Shown here piece after piece: positions 1 through 12,404 of a stretch of DNA of 64,000 bases; position 1 is the stretch's first letter, and each line of letters begins with the position of its first letter. A model generated the notes under the pieces. The model did no database searches, was not told where the DNA came from, and saw only the letters and a program-made list of their open reading frames with translations. The DNA lies in contig WJXW01000003.1 in NCBI GenBank assembly GCA_015832175.1, positions 620,001 to 684,000 on the forward strand, in the 5' to 3' direction. The DNA is from Paraphaeosphaeria minitans. Lineage: Eukaryota; Ascomycota; Dothideomycetes; Pleosporales; Didymosphaeriaceae. A program made the translations under genes and the position numbers.

Positions 1-1872
1 TAGATCCTAGGATAATAAGTAAAATAGCCTAGGTAATTATTCTCTAGGTCTTCTAGAAATTACCTAGATTACGTGTACAGTAGCATAGTGCTTATAATCC
101 TTTTTTAACATTCTAGTAATCTTTACACCTTAGGCTGTAGTTACTAGAGGTTATAGGGCTCTACTTCCTATATACCCTGCTTAAAGGTGCTAGAGGTCCT
201 TAGAATCCAATCTCTTAATATTAACCTAGGATAATCCTTTAGTAGTCACACTTATAATAGTTAGACAAGAGCGGATTAGCTTATATTATAGGAAAGTAAG
301 GTTATGCTTACATCTTAGGTTTACTTAAATAACGCTTTATTCTAGACTTCTAATCCTAAGAGTGTAATCTAAACTAAAGTACTAAATCTTTACTTTCTTT
401 AAAAGAGCTTCTAATACAATATTTATATAAAAGCCTTCTACTACTCTTACTCCTTAGAGTAGTAGATCTTCTATAAATCTCCTATTTTTCCTATGCAAAG
501 CGTTCTTAATTAGTCTATTACTAATTCCTAAGATTAGGAGGCTTTGTGTACCTACCTCTACACTCTTATTTAATAATTAAAACATCCTAGAAACAAGTCT
601 TTTATAATTGTTAATTAGGTAAACTGCTACAGCACTGTCTAGTATTATATATTCTAATAGAGGATAAGCGTTAAAATGTAGAGTAGAGTAGACACCTAAT
701 ACTCTATTGTCTGTAGGCAGATTAAATAGGTTTAGTAGAGCAGCAGTAATACTACTAGAATACTTAATAGTCTTAGTAGAGGATTATTTCTTATTCTATC
801 CTACCTTTGTAATTGCATTACAAAGGTTTAACCACTTAGGCTACTTAAGTTAATTAAGAATCTCTAATTTTTCTTTATTAGTGAGATTAAATAACGATGT
901 TCTATCCTAGAGTGATCTAGCTATTGTGGTTTAAAGTCTTTAGTACTCTATTAGTTTCTACCTATAAGTATAGGGCTTACAGGGATAGTTTAGTTATTTC
1001 TTTATCTAGTTGGACAAACTAGAACTATTAGAGTTAGTAGATTGTTTTAATAATCTATTAAAAGTGGCAAATACCCCACTTATTTTATTAGAACTAGATT
1101 AGATTAAATGCTCCTAAATAAGCGCTAAAAATACCTTCCCTGGATTGTCTAGCGTAATCTAATTCTGTCCTAGCGTCTTATTCTAGATTAGCTGTTAGTT
1201 TATTAATTAGGCCTAATCTAGTGCTATACGCGCGGTAATTATATCTAGGAAATCTTAGGTAGTAAGTGGTCCGCTAATTTTGCTAATTAAGTAGGTCTTC
1301 ACTTTTTAATAGAGAAGCTGCCACTTTTTAAACTAGGTCTTAGGACTTTATCTTGCCTACTTAGCCTTCTTAAGATAAGCGTAGTATAAAGCTTAAATAT
1401 TATTCTATATAGCTTCTTTATTTAGTGCAAGATCTTCCTTTAAGAGTTAAATTAGGGACTAAAGCGTAGTATAGCGTGTATTAACTAGAGTAATTATGGT
1501 AGGAGTAAGCAGATTAGGCGATACTATAGCGTTTACCTAAGTCTAGAAATTCTATATCTTAGTATAGTCTACTTGCTAGTCTAAAACTGCTACTCTATAT
1601 TCTGCTATTTATAAAGGAAAGCTCTCCTTATCTATTTTATACTTAGTAAGCTCTACTTTGTATAATTAAATACTTGCTATAGAGGCTGTATTTATAATTA
1701 GTAATAGTTTCTATAAGAGCGGAGGTTATTCTAGCTTTGCGTAATTAATTACTAGAGCGTTAATTACTTCTAGGTTAATTTACTTCTAGATTCCTTTTAA
1801 GTTTACTTAGAATTAAAGCTAGACAAACTAGTAGGGCTAGCTAGCGCGATTAACGAGCTGTACTTCTGCCAT
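1..1872 (-). pseudogene. Co1 gag-protease 5' half (Copia polyprotein), RIP-degraded
   Basis: The start codon ATG is intact at 1872-1870 and is followed by codons for AEVQLVNRAS before the first TAG. At the same place Co2 has ATA, GTA and TAG, so Co1 is the less mutated copy here. The protease active-site region is near 637 and reads LDSAVAVYL, with DSA where most Copia proteases have DSG. All three Co copies share DSA, so it may be native to the family. Frequent TAG/TAA codons interrupt the frame. The integrase and reverse transcriptase would lie beyond the window. Confidence 0.8.
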
Positions 1873-2006
1873 TTTAATGATTTTTGTAATTAGAAATAGA
1901 GGGGTTGTATTATAGAGAGGTTCTAAATAGAGTGTTATATAATAATTCAAGCGTTACTAAGTAGGTAGGGAGAATTGTCCTACGTTCTAAGCGCTAGGCT
2001 TATAAC

Positions 2007-2201
2007 TATTGTGGTAAAAAGGGCTCAAACTATTACAGGATATTTAGGAGTAGAGTTATAAAGAATACAAATAGCTGATTGTAGGAAAGGATGCTAAAAG
2101 GGTAGACTATATGTAAAAGAAACGAGCCTCTTGGCAAGAATCCTGTAATATGAATTAGTGGATTTAGAAAGAATCACGGAAGTAAGTGTTTTACTTTAAC
2201 A
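2007..2201 (-). repeat. Co1 5' LTR, 195 bp
   Basis: It is equal in length to the Co2 and Co3 LTRs. On the plus strand it starts TATTGTGGTAAAAAGGG (RIP form of TGTTGTGG) and ends CTTTAACA. Read on the coding strand it begins TGTTAAAG and ends with ...ACA, the usual TG...CA form. Confidence 0.9.
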
Positions 2202-5200
2202 TTAACTTTACTTAGTACTATTTTAATTCCTTTTGTAGTAATAATGTGTCCTAGGAATTTAAGTTATTTAACGTTAAACTTATATTTCTTAAGTTAAATA
2301 CAAAGGTATACTTTGTCTAGTGCTTCTAGTACTGTCTATACATGCTTAGTGTGGTTAGTCTTTCGTTTAGAAAAGACGAGGATATCGTCTATATACATAA
2401 TAATAAATATGTCTAGATGTTTATAGAGTATATTATTAATAAGTGCTATAAAAGCTGCTAATGCATTTATAACTCTAAAAGGCATAACCTTATTTTTAAA
2501 TAGTTTATAGCGTAATTAAACCACTATTTTCTATTCTTTACCTTTCTCAATTTATATAAGGTGGTAACTATCTGTTAGATCTATTATTATGAATATTTTA
2601 ACTTAAGATAATGAATCTTGTAACTCTGTAATATTTAGTAGTAGATATTAGTTTTTTATTATTATGTTATTAAATTGTTAGTAGTTAACGTATAGTCTAT
2701 CTAATTCATCCTTTTTCCTAATAAATATAAAAGGGCTTACTACTAGTAGCTTTAATAGTTATATATATCCTTTCTTAAGGCTTATTTTAATAAAATATAG
2801 TCTTTAAAGAGTCCTTCTCCTATCTTACTATATAGCAGTCTAAAGAGTAGTGTCTTTCCTTCTTCTAGGTCTATTATAAGATTCTAGGGTTAATGTTCTA
2901 GTAGGTTTACTTTTCCTTCCTTTTCTATAAATATGTATGTCTATTTCTTATATTCTCTTAGTAAGGTAAGGGGTGTACTATTATCCTCCATCTTACGCTT
3001 CTTAACCTGGTACTTCCTACTAGCCTCTATTAAGGTGTACTTTTGTTTTTTAACTACTTTTTATAGTATTATGTTGTTAATAACTCTATTATTTACTGTT
3101 ATTTTAAGTTAATGCGTATGCTGTGCTTATAATATATAATTATAGCGTTTAAATAATATTTTCTTTATACCCTAGTTAATCTATAGGTTGTGTATTATTA
3201 ACTAAGGTAATCCTAAGACTAATTTATACTTAGATCCTAGTAAGATATCTAAGGTAAGTTCCTCTCTATATCCTTAGACTATTATTATAGTAGTGACCTC
3301 CTAGTATATCTAAGGTGTCTTAGGCATCAGGGATCTATTCGCGATATAGATAATATAGAGTACTTCTTTCTCTAATATTATAAGTCCTGCTTGTCTTACT
3401 ATCTAATGAAATATAAAGTTCTTTCCTACTTATAAGTCTATAAAAGCTTAAGCCTATATTCCTTTAAGCTATACTTATAGCTTAACTAATACTATGCTTA
3501 CTATAGTGTTTAATTTAATAAAAGCGTTATCTTGTCTAAGTCTAAGCCTAAAAAAGATATCTGTTTATATAGGTTATAGTTAAGTTCTAGTGCCTAGTAT
3601 ATATTTCTAAGCATCTGCTTCTGTTATTATTCTTAAGTATATAACTTATATAGATTTTCTTCTCCTTCCTGTAAGGATGTTCTGCTGTTTTTCCTTCTAT
3701 AGTTTTTACTTTTCCTGTATACTAGTTAAATTAGTAGTTCTATTATTACTTCTTACGTAGGGCAGTTTGTAAAGCTCTCTAAATGTTTAGCTATATAGTA
3801 GTATTTGTAGTTTTAGTTTCAACACGTGTACTAGTACAGTTATATATAGTCTGTATTGATAAGTATATTACAGCATTTGTTACCCTTTAGGGTAAAGTAA
3901 GGGAAGTATTTTACTAATTATTTATTTTAGAGGTGTTTATTGTAAGCTATAATAGGGTAGTCTGTCTATGTCTATCTACAGTGTAGTTTTCTTTTAGGTT
4001 ATTTCTTATTCTCCTCTTTCTCTGCCTTATATTATATGTATATTAGTTCTTCGCAATGCGTCCATATATAGAATTAATATATAGGGTTTTAGTAGTCTAG
4101 ATAATACTTTAGTATGTAGTCTAACTTCTAATTTTTATAGGGTTATATTCCTTTTAGTGTCTAGTAGGGTTCCACGTAGTCCTAAATATTTAGTTTATAC
4201 TTAGGTAATATAGGGTTGTCTTCTTCCCGCCTACTTTATAGGTAAGAAGTAGGAGATCTTAGTATCTCTTCTATATCTTTAGTGTTGTAGTATACGTTAG
4301 AGTTGTCTTTTAGATCTTTATATAATTGTAAGTTAGGTAAATCTAATTACTTACTTTACTCTAGTGTAACGCGTTAGTAACTAAATAGCGTTATAATAAC
4401 TTTCTATTCCTTATTAGGTTCTTAGTTCTTAATAGTTAGTACATTTAACTTAGTTTAATATCTTTTGTTCTTTAATCTATAGTTCCTGGCTATATAGCCT
4501 AGTTTACTATAAATAAAGTATTTATAGGTCTTAGTTGTTAGTTATTAACTTCTATTAGAGACGCGTTTATTAGGCTACTTAGGGCCTATTCTTCCTCCTT
4601 TTCATTTGCCTATATAGTTAAACTAGACATCTTCTATTAGTTTATATCTGTAGTAGTTCTTTAGTTGTTACTTTTAGATAATTCTAATAGGGTTTTTATA
4701 AACCACTTTTACTAGTTGTCTAAATCTTATTACTCTAGGATTTTAGTAGAGCTCCTATTATTATAAAAACTATTCTTTATTAATTCTAATAGTTTTCTTA
4801 TATAGTTCTTTAAGATTAGTAATTTGCGCACTACTATATAAGAGTTTCTTACGTAGTTTTTATTTAAGTACTTATTTATACATGTTCTAAAGAAATTTAT
4901 TATTCTATTTAAGTTACACAGCGTACCTATAAAACTTAGCTATATACTTAGCTGCTAATCGCTTCTAAGTTATAGTCTAAATTTTTACTTTTGTAATAGA
5001 GTCCTTATTAGTAACTCTAAAGAGTTATTTAAGGCATTTCTTAAAGTTATTATAATCTTTAATAATATTTACTATACTAGCGTGCTTATGTACGTAATTA
5101 TTATTATTATTATTGTGGTCTATTCCTAGGTACTTTTTAAGGTAGGGATAGATCTATAATCCTGTATCTCCTCGCATATATATTACTACAAAGATAATCT

Positions 5201-5387
5201 TTTTCTTATCTTTAATGGATTTTTCTAAGTTAAAGAAGTAGAGGTCTAACTAGAGAACCTAGACGTTAGTTTAAGATTATTTACTAAAATAGAGATTAGG
5301 TTTATACGCCTTACTACTATCCTTTATAGGAGTAATCTTAGCGGCACCTAAAGCTATAGAAGAGGTAGGAGTTTGTAAAGTACTTAT
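2202..5387 (-). pseudogene. G1 gag-protease-RT, RIP-degraded
   Basis: The expected gag start codon reads ATA (5387-5385), as in every G copy here. Gag is followed by a zinc-knuckle region near 4500. The protease core near 3440 has Asp-Leu followed by a stop where DSG is expected. The reverse transcriptase catalytic box at 2384-2395 still reads YIDD, whereas G2 and G4 read YIDN. Many TAG/TAA codons interrupt the frame. The product would have been the capsid-nucleocapsid and polymerase polyprotein of a chromovirus. Confidence 0.8.
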
Positions 5388-5404
5388 ATTAAGCGTGTTT
5401 AAAT

Positions 5405-5474
5405 TGTTAAATCTAAGAAAGTAGCTAGTCCTAATAAATTGTTAAATCTAAGAAAGTAGCTAGTCCTAAAGTTC
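5405..5474. repeat. 35-bp tandem duplication at the LTR inner edge of G1
   Basis: The first 35 bases of the LTR edge (5405-5439) are repeated from 5440, both starting TGTTAAATCTAAGAAAG. Other G copies have a single copy, so this is a local duplication private to G1. Confidence 0.85.
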
Positions 5475-5619
5475 TTAACCAGGAGTACTTATAGAAGGTA
5501 GAAGGTCTTATTAATATAATAGTATCTTATAAAGTGTAATAAGTTAACAATGTATTCTACTAAAATCTAAATAATAGATTAATAAATAGATTAAATATAA
5601 GTATAGAAAGTCTATTCTT
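5405..5619 (-). repeat. G1 5' LTR, truncated by B1
   Basis: It starts TGTTAAATCTAAGAAAG and matches the inner part of the 456-bp G LTR up to ...GTCTATTCT, where B1 begins. The outer part (U3 in coding sense), including the 17-bp repeats, is missing. Confidence 0.85.
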
Positions 5620-5810
5620 TATTATAGGCTAGCCTTAGAGAGTGAATAGAACTGTAAGTGCCAAATATAAAGGATGAATTCTAGGTATTAAGTCTCTATA
5701 GAGGGGTATGCCACTTATAGGAAGAGTTTTCCTTAGTAGGTTACTTCTTTAGAGTAGTTCCTTTCCTTAAGATCCTTCTAAAGGGTAGGGCATAGCCCTA
5801 GCCTATTATA
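5620..5810 (-). repeat. B1 3' LTR, 191 bp
   Basis: It aligns over its whole length with the 192-bp LTRs of B2 and B3. Its termini are in RIP form: TATTATAGG for TGTTATGGG at the left, and CCTATTATA for CCTATTACA at the right. Confidence 0.88.
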
Positions 5811-6280
5811 TACCCTTGACCTTACTTAATTTAAAACGTCTTATAGTTACAAGATAAGCTTTAGAGATCTTAGGAGTATTATACTATAGTAAGATAGTAG
5901 TGTTATAGGCGTTATTCTTCTATTAGGAACTTATTATTATTTTAGTAAGGGTTCCCTTGTAGTGTAGAGGTGGCCCTAAGGGGGTTTTAGGGTAAGGGCC
6001 CTTATTAGGCAGTTTGTTTATTTACTTTATTATTATAAAGCGATAGGATAGCGCTTCTGCACTTTCTAATATAATTATTATATATCTATTACCTTAGTAG
6101 TGTGTTACTATTATAGTCTCTTTATATCTATATTACTCTATTTTTCTTCTTCCTTTCTCTACTCTCTTTTTCCTATACTAACCCTAACTTACGCCTATTT
6201 TAACTTCCTTAACTATTTATAACTACCTCTATCTTTACTTTTTTTTAGCCCTAATCTAGTCCCTCTTCTATTCCTGCGCT

Positions 6281-7745
6281 ATACGCCCTTATACTCTTAT
6301 TAGCCTTTTAGCCCTCTTCTTTAGCGTTCTATTTGCGGCTATAGCTAATATTAATATTATTAATAATAGCTTTTAAGGTAGCACTACTTTAGTAAATATT
6401 TTTAGTTTTAGTAGTAGTAGTAGCAATAACCCTTTAGACCTAAACTAGCGCTTTACTAAGCTTAGCTATGTGTATACTAAGGAGGAGATTAATAACACTA
6501 AAGTAGAAGAGATTCTCTAAAGTTTTAACACGCCTACATAGTAGCCTAATAGTAGTAATTACTTTTACCTTTTTATAACCTCTAAAAGGCGTGTACTAGC
6601 TAATTGTCCTAACTCTATTACTTCTACCTATACCCTAAAGCGGCTTTGCGTTGCTAAGAGCGTAGTCTTTTAAAGATATAGCTTAAATAAAGAGCTAGCT
6701 AATCCTAATATAGGCCTTATATATATTAAATATATTAGGCGCCTAAGGTAGCTTATGCGCGTAAAGTAAGTTTATAGTCTTATATTCTAGACTATTATTA
6801 ATGTTTATATAGCTATTAACTATTTTAGGGCTACTCCTATAGCGCCTACTATTACACTAAGGCCACCTACTAGTATAATTCTACCCCTTTTACTAATAAC
6901 CTAGGCCTAAGGTAGGCTTTGCGCCTCTAGATTAAATACGTAGAGTAAGGCTAGGTTAATAGTAATTTGTATATCTATAATTCTAGAATGTATAGCACTA
7001 ACCCCTAGAAGCCTATAACTAGGACGCTGCCTACCTTTATAGTAGAGTTCTACTACTTAGCCTAGCAGTATAAGTAGTACCTAAACTTAGCGCTTAAAAA
7101 CTCTAGCCTAATCTAAGAGCTAGACTCCTTTACTATGCCTTTACCTTAGTATAGTAATAGAATAGTAGTCGCCCTCCCTAGTATAAATATAGCCCTAGTA
7201 GTATTTTTACTCTAGATAACTCTAGTCTAGCGTAGTAGTAACTATAATTAGAATCTAGTAGCGTTAGCTAATAATATAGCAAGGTAGATAAATAATATAG
7301 GCAATTATATTTAGTAATCTAACGAGAGTATAGGCTAGCGACTAAATAAAATAACTTAGACCTAAGTGTAGACTACTAACCTACTTACTACTATTATAAA
7401 GCGACTTAGAATAGCTTCTAGCTAACACTACTTTACCCTTCTAGTAGTCCTAGCTTAACAGTGTATACCTTTTAACCTATATTAAGAGTCTTGTAGAGTG
7501 ACTTTACCTAAGCCTTTATCTAGGGCTAGCTTAGTATACTTTCTTAGCTACTACTACTACTAGTGTAAAAAGTAATATAGTTATTATAGCCCCCCTTTAT
7601 TTCTACCTAGTGTTACTCTAGTGCTGCTTAAGTTATTACGACTCTAAAGCTAATAGCCTTTAGTAGTTTTTAGATAGATAGCGCCTCTACTAGGTTAGTA
7701 GAGGAATAAATTCTTAAATACCTATTATAGCTTCCCTTATAATAT
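6281..7745 (+). pseudogene. B1 antisense gene: signal-peptide protein remnant
   Basis: This is read on the strand opposite to B1 pol. The first codon is ATA, where B3 has ATG. The leader reads RPYTLISLLALFFSVLF followed by a small-residue stretch, like a secretory signal peptide. Then come a Ser-rich run, NNPLDLN, and a polar segment with TKEEINNTK. The frame changes once roughly 600 bases in and continues to a short hydrophobic segment near 7740. Stops are of the CAG/CAA-to-TAG/TAA kind. I do not recognise the protein. The frame is shared with B2 and B3, which supports a real gene. Confidence 0.6.
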
Positions 7746-8028
7746 TTATGTATTCTTCCTTATAGGCTAGATAGGACTGTTATTATGCCTATAGTCCCTC
7801 TAGGCGGCCTTAAAGCAGTCTAGAGCTATAATGTCTATAGTATTCTTAACTAGCACCTAAGTTAGTAATACCTACCTAGTCTACTTTACTAGCGCCTATT
7901 ATTATTTACCCTAGGCGTTTTTAATACGTAGGACTTTCTCTACTTCCTATTTATATAGGTCTAGATCCGCTTTTTCTAGCTCTAGGGCTAGGCCTAGCTA
8001 GGCGTTAGCCTAAGTCTAACTAGGTAGG

Positions 8029-8220
8029 TGTTATGGGCTAGCCTTAGAGAATGAACAGAACTATAAGTGCCAAATATAAAGGATGAATTCTAGGTATTAA
8101 GTCTCTATAGGGGGGTGTGCCGCTTATAAGAAGAGTTTTCCTTAGTAGGTCCACTTTTTTAGGGCAGTTCCTTTCCTTAAGATCCTTCTAAAGGCTAGGG
8201 CTATACTCTAGCCTATTACA
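8029..8220 (-). repeat. B2 3' LTR, 192 bp
   Basis: It begins TGTTATGGGCTAGCC and ends GCCTATTACA on the plus strand. Length and sequence match the other B LTRs. Confidence 0.92.
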
Positions 8221-8628
8221 TACTCTAGACCTTACTTAGTTTAAAATATCTTATAGTTATAAGATAAGCTTTAGAGATCTTAGGAGTATTATACTATAGT
8301 AAGGTAGTAGTATAGAGGCGGCCCTAAGGCGGCCTTAGGGCAAGGGCCCTTATTAGGTAGTTTGTTTATTCACCTTATTATTATAAGGTAATAGGACGGC
8401 GCTTCTGCCCTTTCTAATATAATTATTATATATCTATTACCTTAGTAGTGCGTTACTATTATAGTCTCCTTATATCTATATTACTTTACCTTTCCTTTTC
8501 CTTTCTCCACTCTCTCTTTCCTATACTAACCCTAACCTACGCCTATTCTAACTTTCTTAACTATTTATAACTATCTCTGTTTCTATCTCCTTTTAGCCCT
8601 AATCTAGTCCCTCTTCTATTCCTACGCT

Positions 8629-10110
8629 ATACGCCCCTATACTCTTATTAGCCTCCTAGCCCTCTTTTTTAGTGTTCTATTTACAGCTATAGCTAATATT
8701 AATATTATTAATAACAGCCTCTAAAGTAGCGCTGCCTTAGCAGATATCTTTAGTCCTAGTAGTAGTAGTAGTAATAACCCTTTAGACCTAAACTAGCGCC
8801 TTACTAAGCCTAGCTATACGTACACTAAGGAGGAGATTAATAACACTAAAATAGAAAAAATTCTCTAGAGCCTTAACATGCCTACGTAGTAGCGTAATAG
8901 TAGTAATCGCCTTTACTTTTTTATAACCTCTAAGAGGCGCGTACTAGCTAATTACCCTAACCCTATTACCCCTACTTATACTCTAAAGCAGCTCTACGTT
9001 GCTAAAAGCGTAGTTTTTTAAAAAGATAGTTTAAATAAAGAGCTAGCTAACCCTAATATAGGCCTTATATATATTAAATATATTAGGCGCCTAAAGTAGC
9101 TTAGGTGCGTAGAGTAAGTCTATAGCCTTATATTCTAGACTATTATTAATGTTTATATAGCTATTAACTATTCTAGGGCTACTCCTATAGCGCCTACTAT
9201 TGCACTAAAGCTACCTACTAGTATAATTCTACCCCCTTTGCTAATAACCTAGGCCTAAGGTAGGCTCTATGTCTCTAGATTAAATACGTAGAGTAAGACT
9301 AGGTTAATAGCAATTTATATATTTATAATTCTAGAACGTATAGTACTAACCCCTAGAAGCCTATAACTAGAACGCTGCCTACTTTTATAGCAAAGTCCTA
9401 CTACTTAGCTTAGTAGTATAAGTAGTACCTAAACTTAGCGCTTAAGAACTCTAGCCTAATCTAGAAGCTAGACTTCCTTACTATGCCCCTACCTTAGCGT
9501 GGCAATAGAATAGTAGTCGCTTCCCCTAGTATAGACATAGCCCTAGTAGCACCTTTACTCTAGATAACTCTAGCCTAGCGTAGCGGTAACTATAATTAGA
9601 ATCTAGTAGCGTTAGCTAATATTATAGTAGGGTAAATAAATAATATAGGAAATTATATTTAGCAATCTAAGGAGAGCATAGGCTAGCGCCTAGATAAAAT
9701 AACCTAGACCTAAGCGTAAACTACTAACCTACTTACTACTATTATAGAGTAACTTAGAATAGCTCCTAGCTAACACTACTCTACTCTCTTAGTAGCTCTA
9801 GCCTAATAGCGTATACTCTTTAACCTATATTAAGAGCCTTATAGAGTAACTCTACCTAAGCCTTTATCTAGGGCTAGCTTAGTACACCCTTTTAGGTGCC
9901 GCTGCTACTAGTGCAAAGAGTAATATAGTTATTATAGCCCCTTTTTATTCCTATCTAGTGTTACTTTAGTGTCGCTTTAGTTATAGCAACCCTAGGGCTA
10001 ATAGCCTTTAGTAGTTTTTAAATAGATAGCGCCTCTACTAGGTTAGTAGAGGAATAAATTCTTAAATACCTATTATAGCTTTCTTTATAATGTTTATGTA
10101 TTCTTTCCTA
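8629..10110 (+). pseudogene. B2 antisense gene: signal-peptide protein remnant
   Basis: This is a homologue of the B1 and B3 antisense gene. The start is degraded to ATA (8629-8631), followed by a leader with LISLLALFFSVLF and then TAIAN. A Ser5 tract, a charged and Asn-rich segment, and KRRVLAN follow. About 165 codons carry only about eight stops, all TAG/TAA. The frame then shifts near 9225 and continues (for example LVALANIIVG, LLVALA). A hydrophobic stretch, IPIIAFFIMFMYSFL, sits near 10075-10120. A secreted or membrane-anchored protein is inferred. The family is unknown to me. Confidence 0.6.
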
Positions 10111-10139
10111 TAGGCTAAATAGGACTATTATTGTGCCTA

Positions 10140-12404
10140 TAGTCCCCCTAGGCGGCCTTAAAGCGGTCTAGAGCTATAGTGTTTATAATATTTTTAACTA
10201 GCACCTAAGTTAGTAATACCTACCTAGTCTACTTTACTAGCGCCTATTATTATTTTTTCTAGGTGTTCTTAATACGTAGAACCTCCTTTACTTCCTATTT
10301 ACATAGGTCTAGGTCTACTTCTTCTAGCTCTAGGGCTAGGTCTAGCTAGGCGTTAGCCTAGATTTAACTAGGCAGGGGATTGTCCACTACTCGCTTAAGG
10401 AGGTTAACGTGAATAGTCTTATAGAGATTACTAGATAGGTCTAGTGTTACTATAAGTAGGAACAGCACAGCTATTATAGTATACTTAACCTTAAGCTAGT
10501 TAAGTTTCTTTTTTAGCTAGTTAGTTTTTATATTATATAGTAAGAACTATATTTTATCTTTAACTTAAAATCGCTCTATAAGGTAGTAGGTATAGTTTAT
10601 AGCCTCTATAGTGCGCTGCTATTTATAAGTAATAGTAGTCTAGACTAAAGCTATCTCTCTTTTAAGGTAGTCTAAGAAGTGCTTTACCCTTCTAGTAGGG
10701 GTGTAGGTAGACTCTACTAGTAAGGGGATTCTCTTAAGGAGATTAACATAATATCTATTTAGTAGAAAGTTTAGGCTTAGGCCTATAGCAGTAGATGCTC
10801 TATTATTTAATATAAGCTAGTAGGCTAAGAGGCAGTCTAGCTAGTCTATCTATTTAAAGTTAACTATAATATAGAGGACTAAAAGTACCTCCTAGTTCGC
10901 CCTCTCTATGCTGCTGTTAGTCTGGGGGTAGTATACTATAGAGAGGAGTTATTTTATTCTAATTAATTTATACAGCGTAGTCTAGAACTTCTTTAGCTAG
11001 TCTAAGCCTCTATTTATAATTAGTAAAGTAGGGAAGCTATAAAACTACTACTATATATTATAGAAGCAGGCTGTATAGTGCTCTACTATTATAGAAGTTA
11101 TAGCTTCTAGTTGTATATACTTTAACAGCCTATTAGTAATTATAATTAGGTATTGCGGTGCTACTATAGAGGCCTAGGGGAGGTCTACTATAAAATCTAT
11201 TAAGAGTTACGCCTAGTACTAGTCTATAATTAGAAGTGGCTGTAGGAGACCTTACTACTTCTACTAGTCTATATATACTTCTACGCAGTAGTAATTATAC
11301 ACAAATTAGGCAACGTTTTTAGATATATTATTCTAGTAGTAGTCCTAGTAAATAATCTTAAACGTAGAGTTCTTTCTAGAATAGCCTATAACTAGAGACT
11401 TATATACGCGCTGTATAATAGCGGTAGTAAGAGGTTCCTAAGCTAGGACCTAAAGGACTCCTCGCTATAGGAGGGACTTATATATACTAATTATATAGTC
11501 CCTAATTTATTAGGAGGTGGCAGCTACTATAAGGAATATATAGTTACTATAGTGCACTACCTTAAGCCTAATATAGTAGGGGGGAAACTCTGCTATAGCT
11601 ATATTTTAGAGTGCCTATAAATATGTGTTAGTAAAGATCTAAGCTTCTACTAGCGCTATTAAAGATCGCGTCTACACTAAAGTAGTCTAAATAGTCCTAG
11701 GCACTATTAGCGGGGCGTTTATCCTTATCTACTAGGCTATATTCTACTTACGCTAACTTAGTGCGTCTAGTTTAGCTACCTAGAATCTAGGCTAGTAGTG
11801 GAGGTAAAAGTAAAAGGTAGAGAATAACTCTAACTACTAGTGCTAGCGCTTACTTAATTCTTAGATCTTTATAAAGTATTTAAAGTTCTTATAGTCTATT
11901 AGAATCTTAAAAGGGCGCACTACTTTTATTAGCTTTAGTCTCTATGCCTATAAAGCCTATATAATTATAAGCAGCTCTTTATCGTAAATAGTATAGTTCT
12001 ACTAAACTAGTGTTAGGGCTGCAAAGTAGTAGGCTATAAAGTGCTAGATCCCCTTAATACGTTAGAAGAGGTAGGCCCTAGTAGCGCTGCCTAAGTAGTC
12101 CGCCTCTACTAGCGTGTTACGCTCTAGGTCCTAAAGCGCTAGGATAGGGCCCTATATAAATATGTCCTTTAGGGCCTAGAAGGCCTCTTATTCCCTAGGG
12201 CCCTATTAAAATAGGACCCCTTTCTTAGTAAGGGTATGTAGGGGTACAGCCTACTTAGAGAATTAGGGGAGAAAGTTATAATAGAAGTTAGTAAAGCTAA
12301 TAAAGTAGTAAACTATACATACTATAAAGAAGGCGTCCTATTAATTAATTACTTATATCTTTACTAGATTAGGGTAAATAGCCTTACCTACTATAATAAA
12401 ATAC
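10140..12404 (-). pseudogene. B2 pol: RNase H, integrase and chromodomain-like end
   Basis: In coding direction it starts with the RT-RNase H junction at 12404. RNase H follows (about 12270-11640; degraded ALKDIFVQGPILAL-like start and a YDKELL-like motif). The integrase core (about 11560-10850) contains DFIVDLP near 11190 with the first catalytic Asp kept. A chromodomain-like end (about 10330-10160) has VLVK followed by a degraded WT. TAG/TAA stops are frequent. The block 10820-12296 is missing from B3. Confidence 0.75.

Larger units (their letters stand above)
1..2201 (-). mobile_element. Co1: Ty1/Copia LTR retrotransposon, 5' part, cut by window edge
   Basis: This is the 5' portion of a minus-strand Copia element. 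It contains the 5' LTR at its right end, then gag, protease and the start of the GAG-pre-integrase region, and runs off the left edge. It matches Co3 (57798-59997) base for base apart from transitions, and matches the reverse complement of Co2. Its right end (ACTTTAACA) lies directly against G-family pol sequence at 2202, so Co1 inserted into G1. The second target-site copy is outside the window. Confidence 0.9.
2202..5619 (-). mobile_element. G1: Ty3/Gypsy chromovirus fragment (RT to truncated 5' LTR)
   Basis: This minus-strand copy is homologous to G2 positions 15467 to about 18840. It is cut on the left by Co1 inside the reverse transcriptase region and on the right by B1 inside its 5' LTR. 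The order in coding direction is partial LTR, gag, protease, reverse transcriptase. The remaining pol and 3' LTR should lie left of Co1, outside the window. Confidence 0.9.
5620..8028 (-). mobile_element. B1: 3' part of a Gypsy-B element
   Basis: It comprises a 3' LTR, the long 3' region with the antisense gene, and the chromodomain-like end of pol (about 7790-7960, minus). It is collinear with B2 8029-10378 and the reverse complement of B3 46200-48547. It stops abruptly at 8028, exactly where the B2 3' LTR starts. The rest of pol and gag are absent. The left end lies within the G1 LTR. Confidence 0.88.

Noticed and set aside
9210..9260. Intron at the frame change in the B antisense gene
   Set aside because: A GT...CTAATAAC...AG pattern is present but would be only about 32 bases, below usual fungal intron size. 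An indel is as likely.
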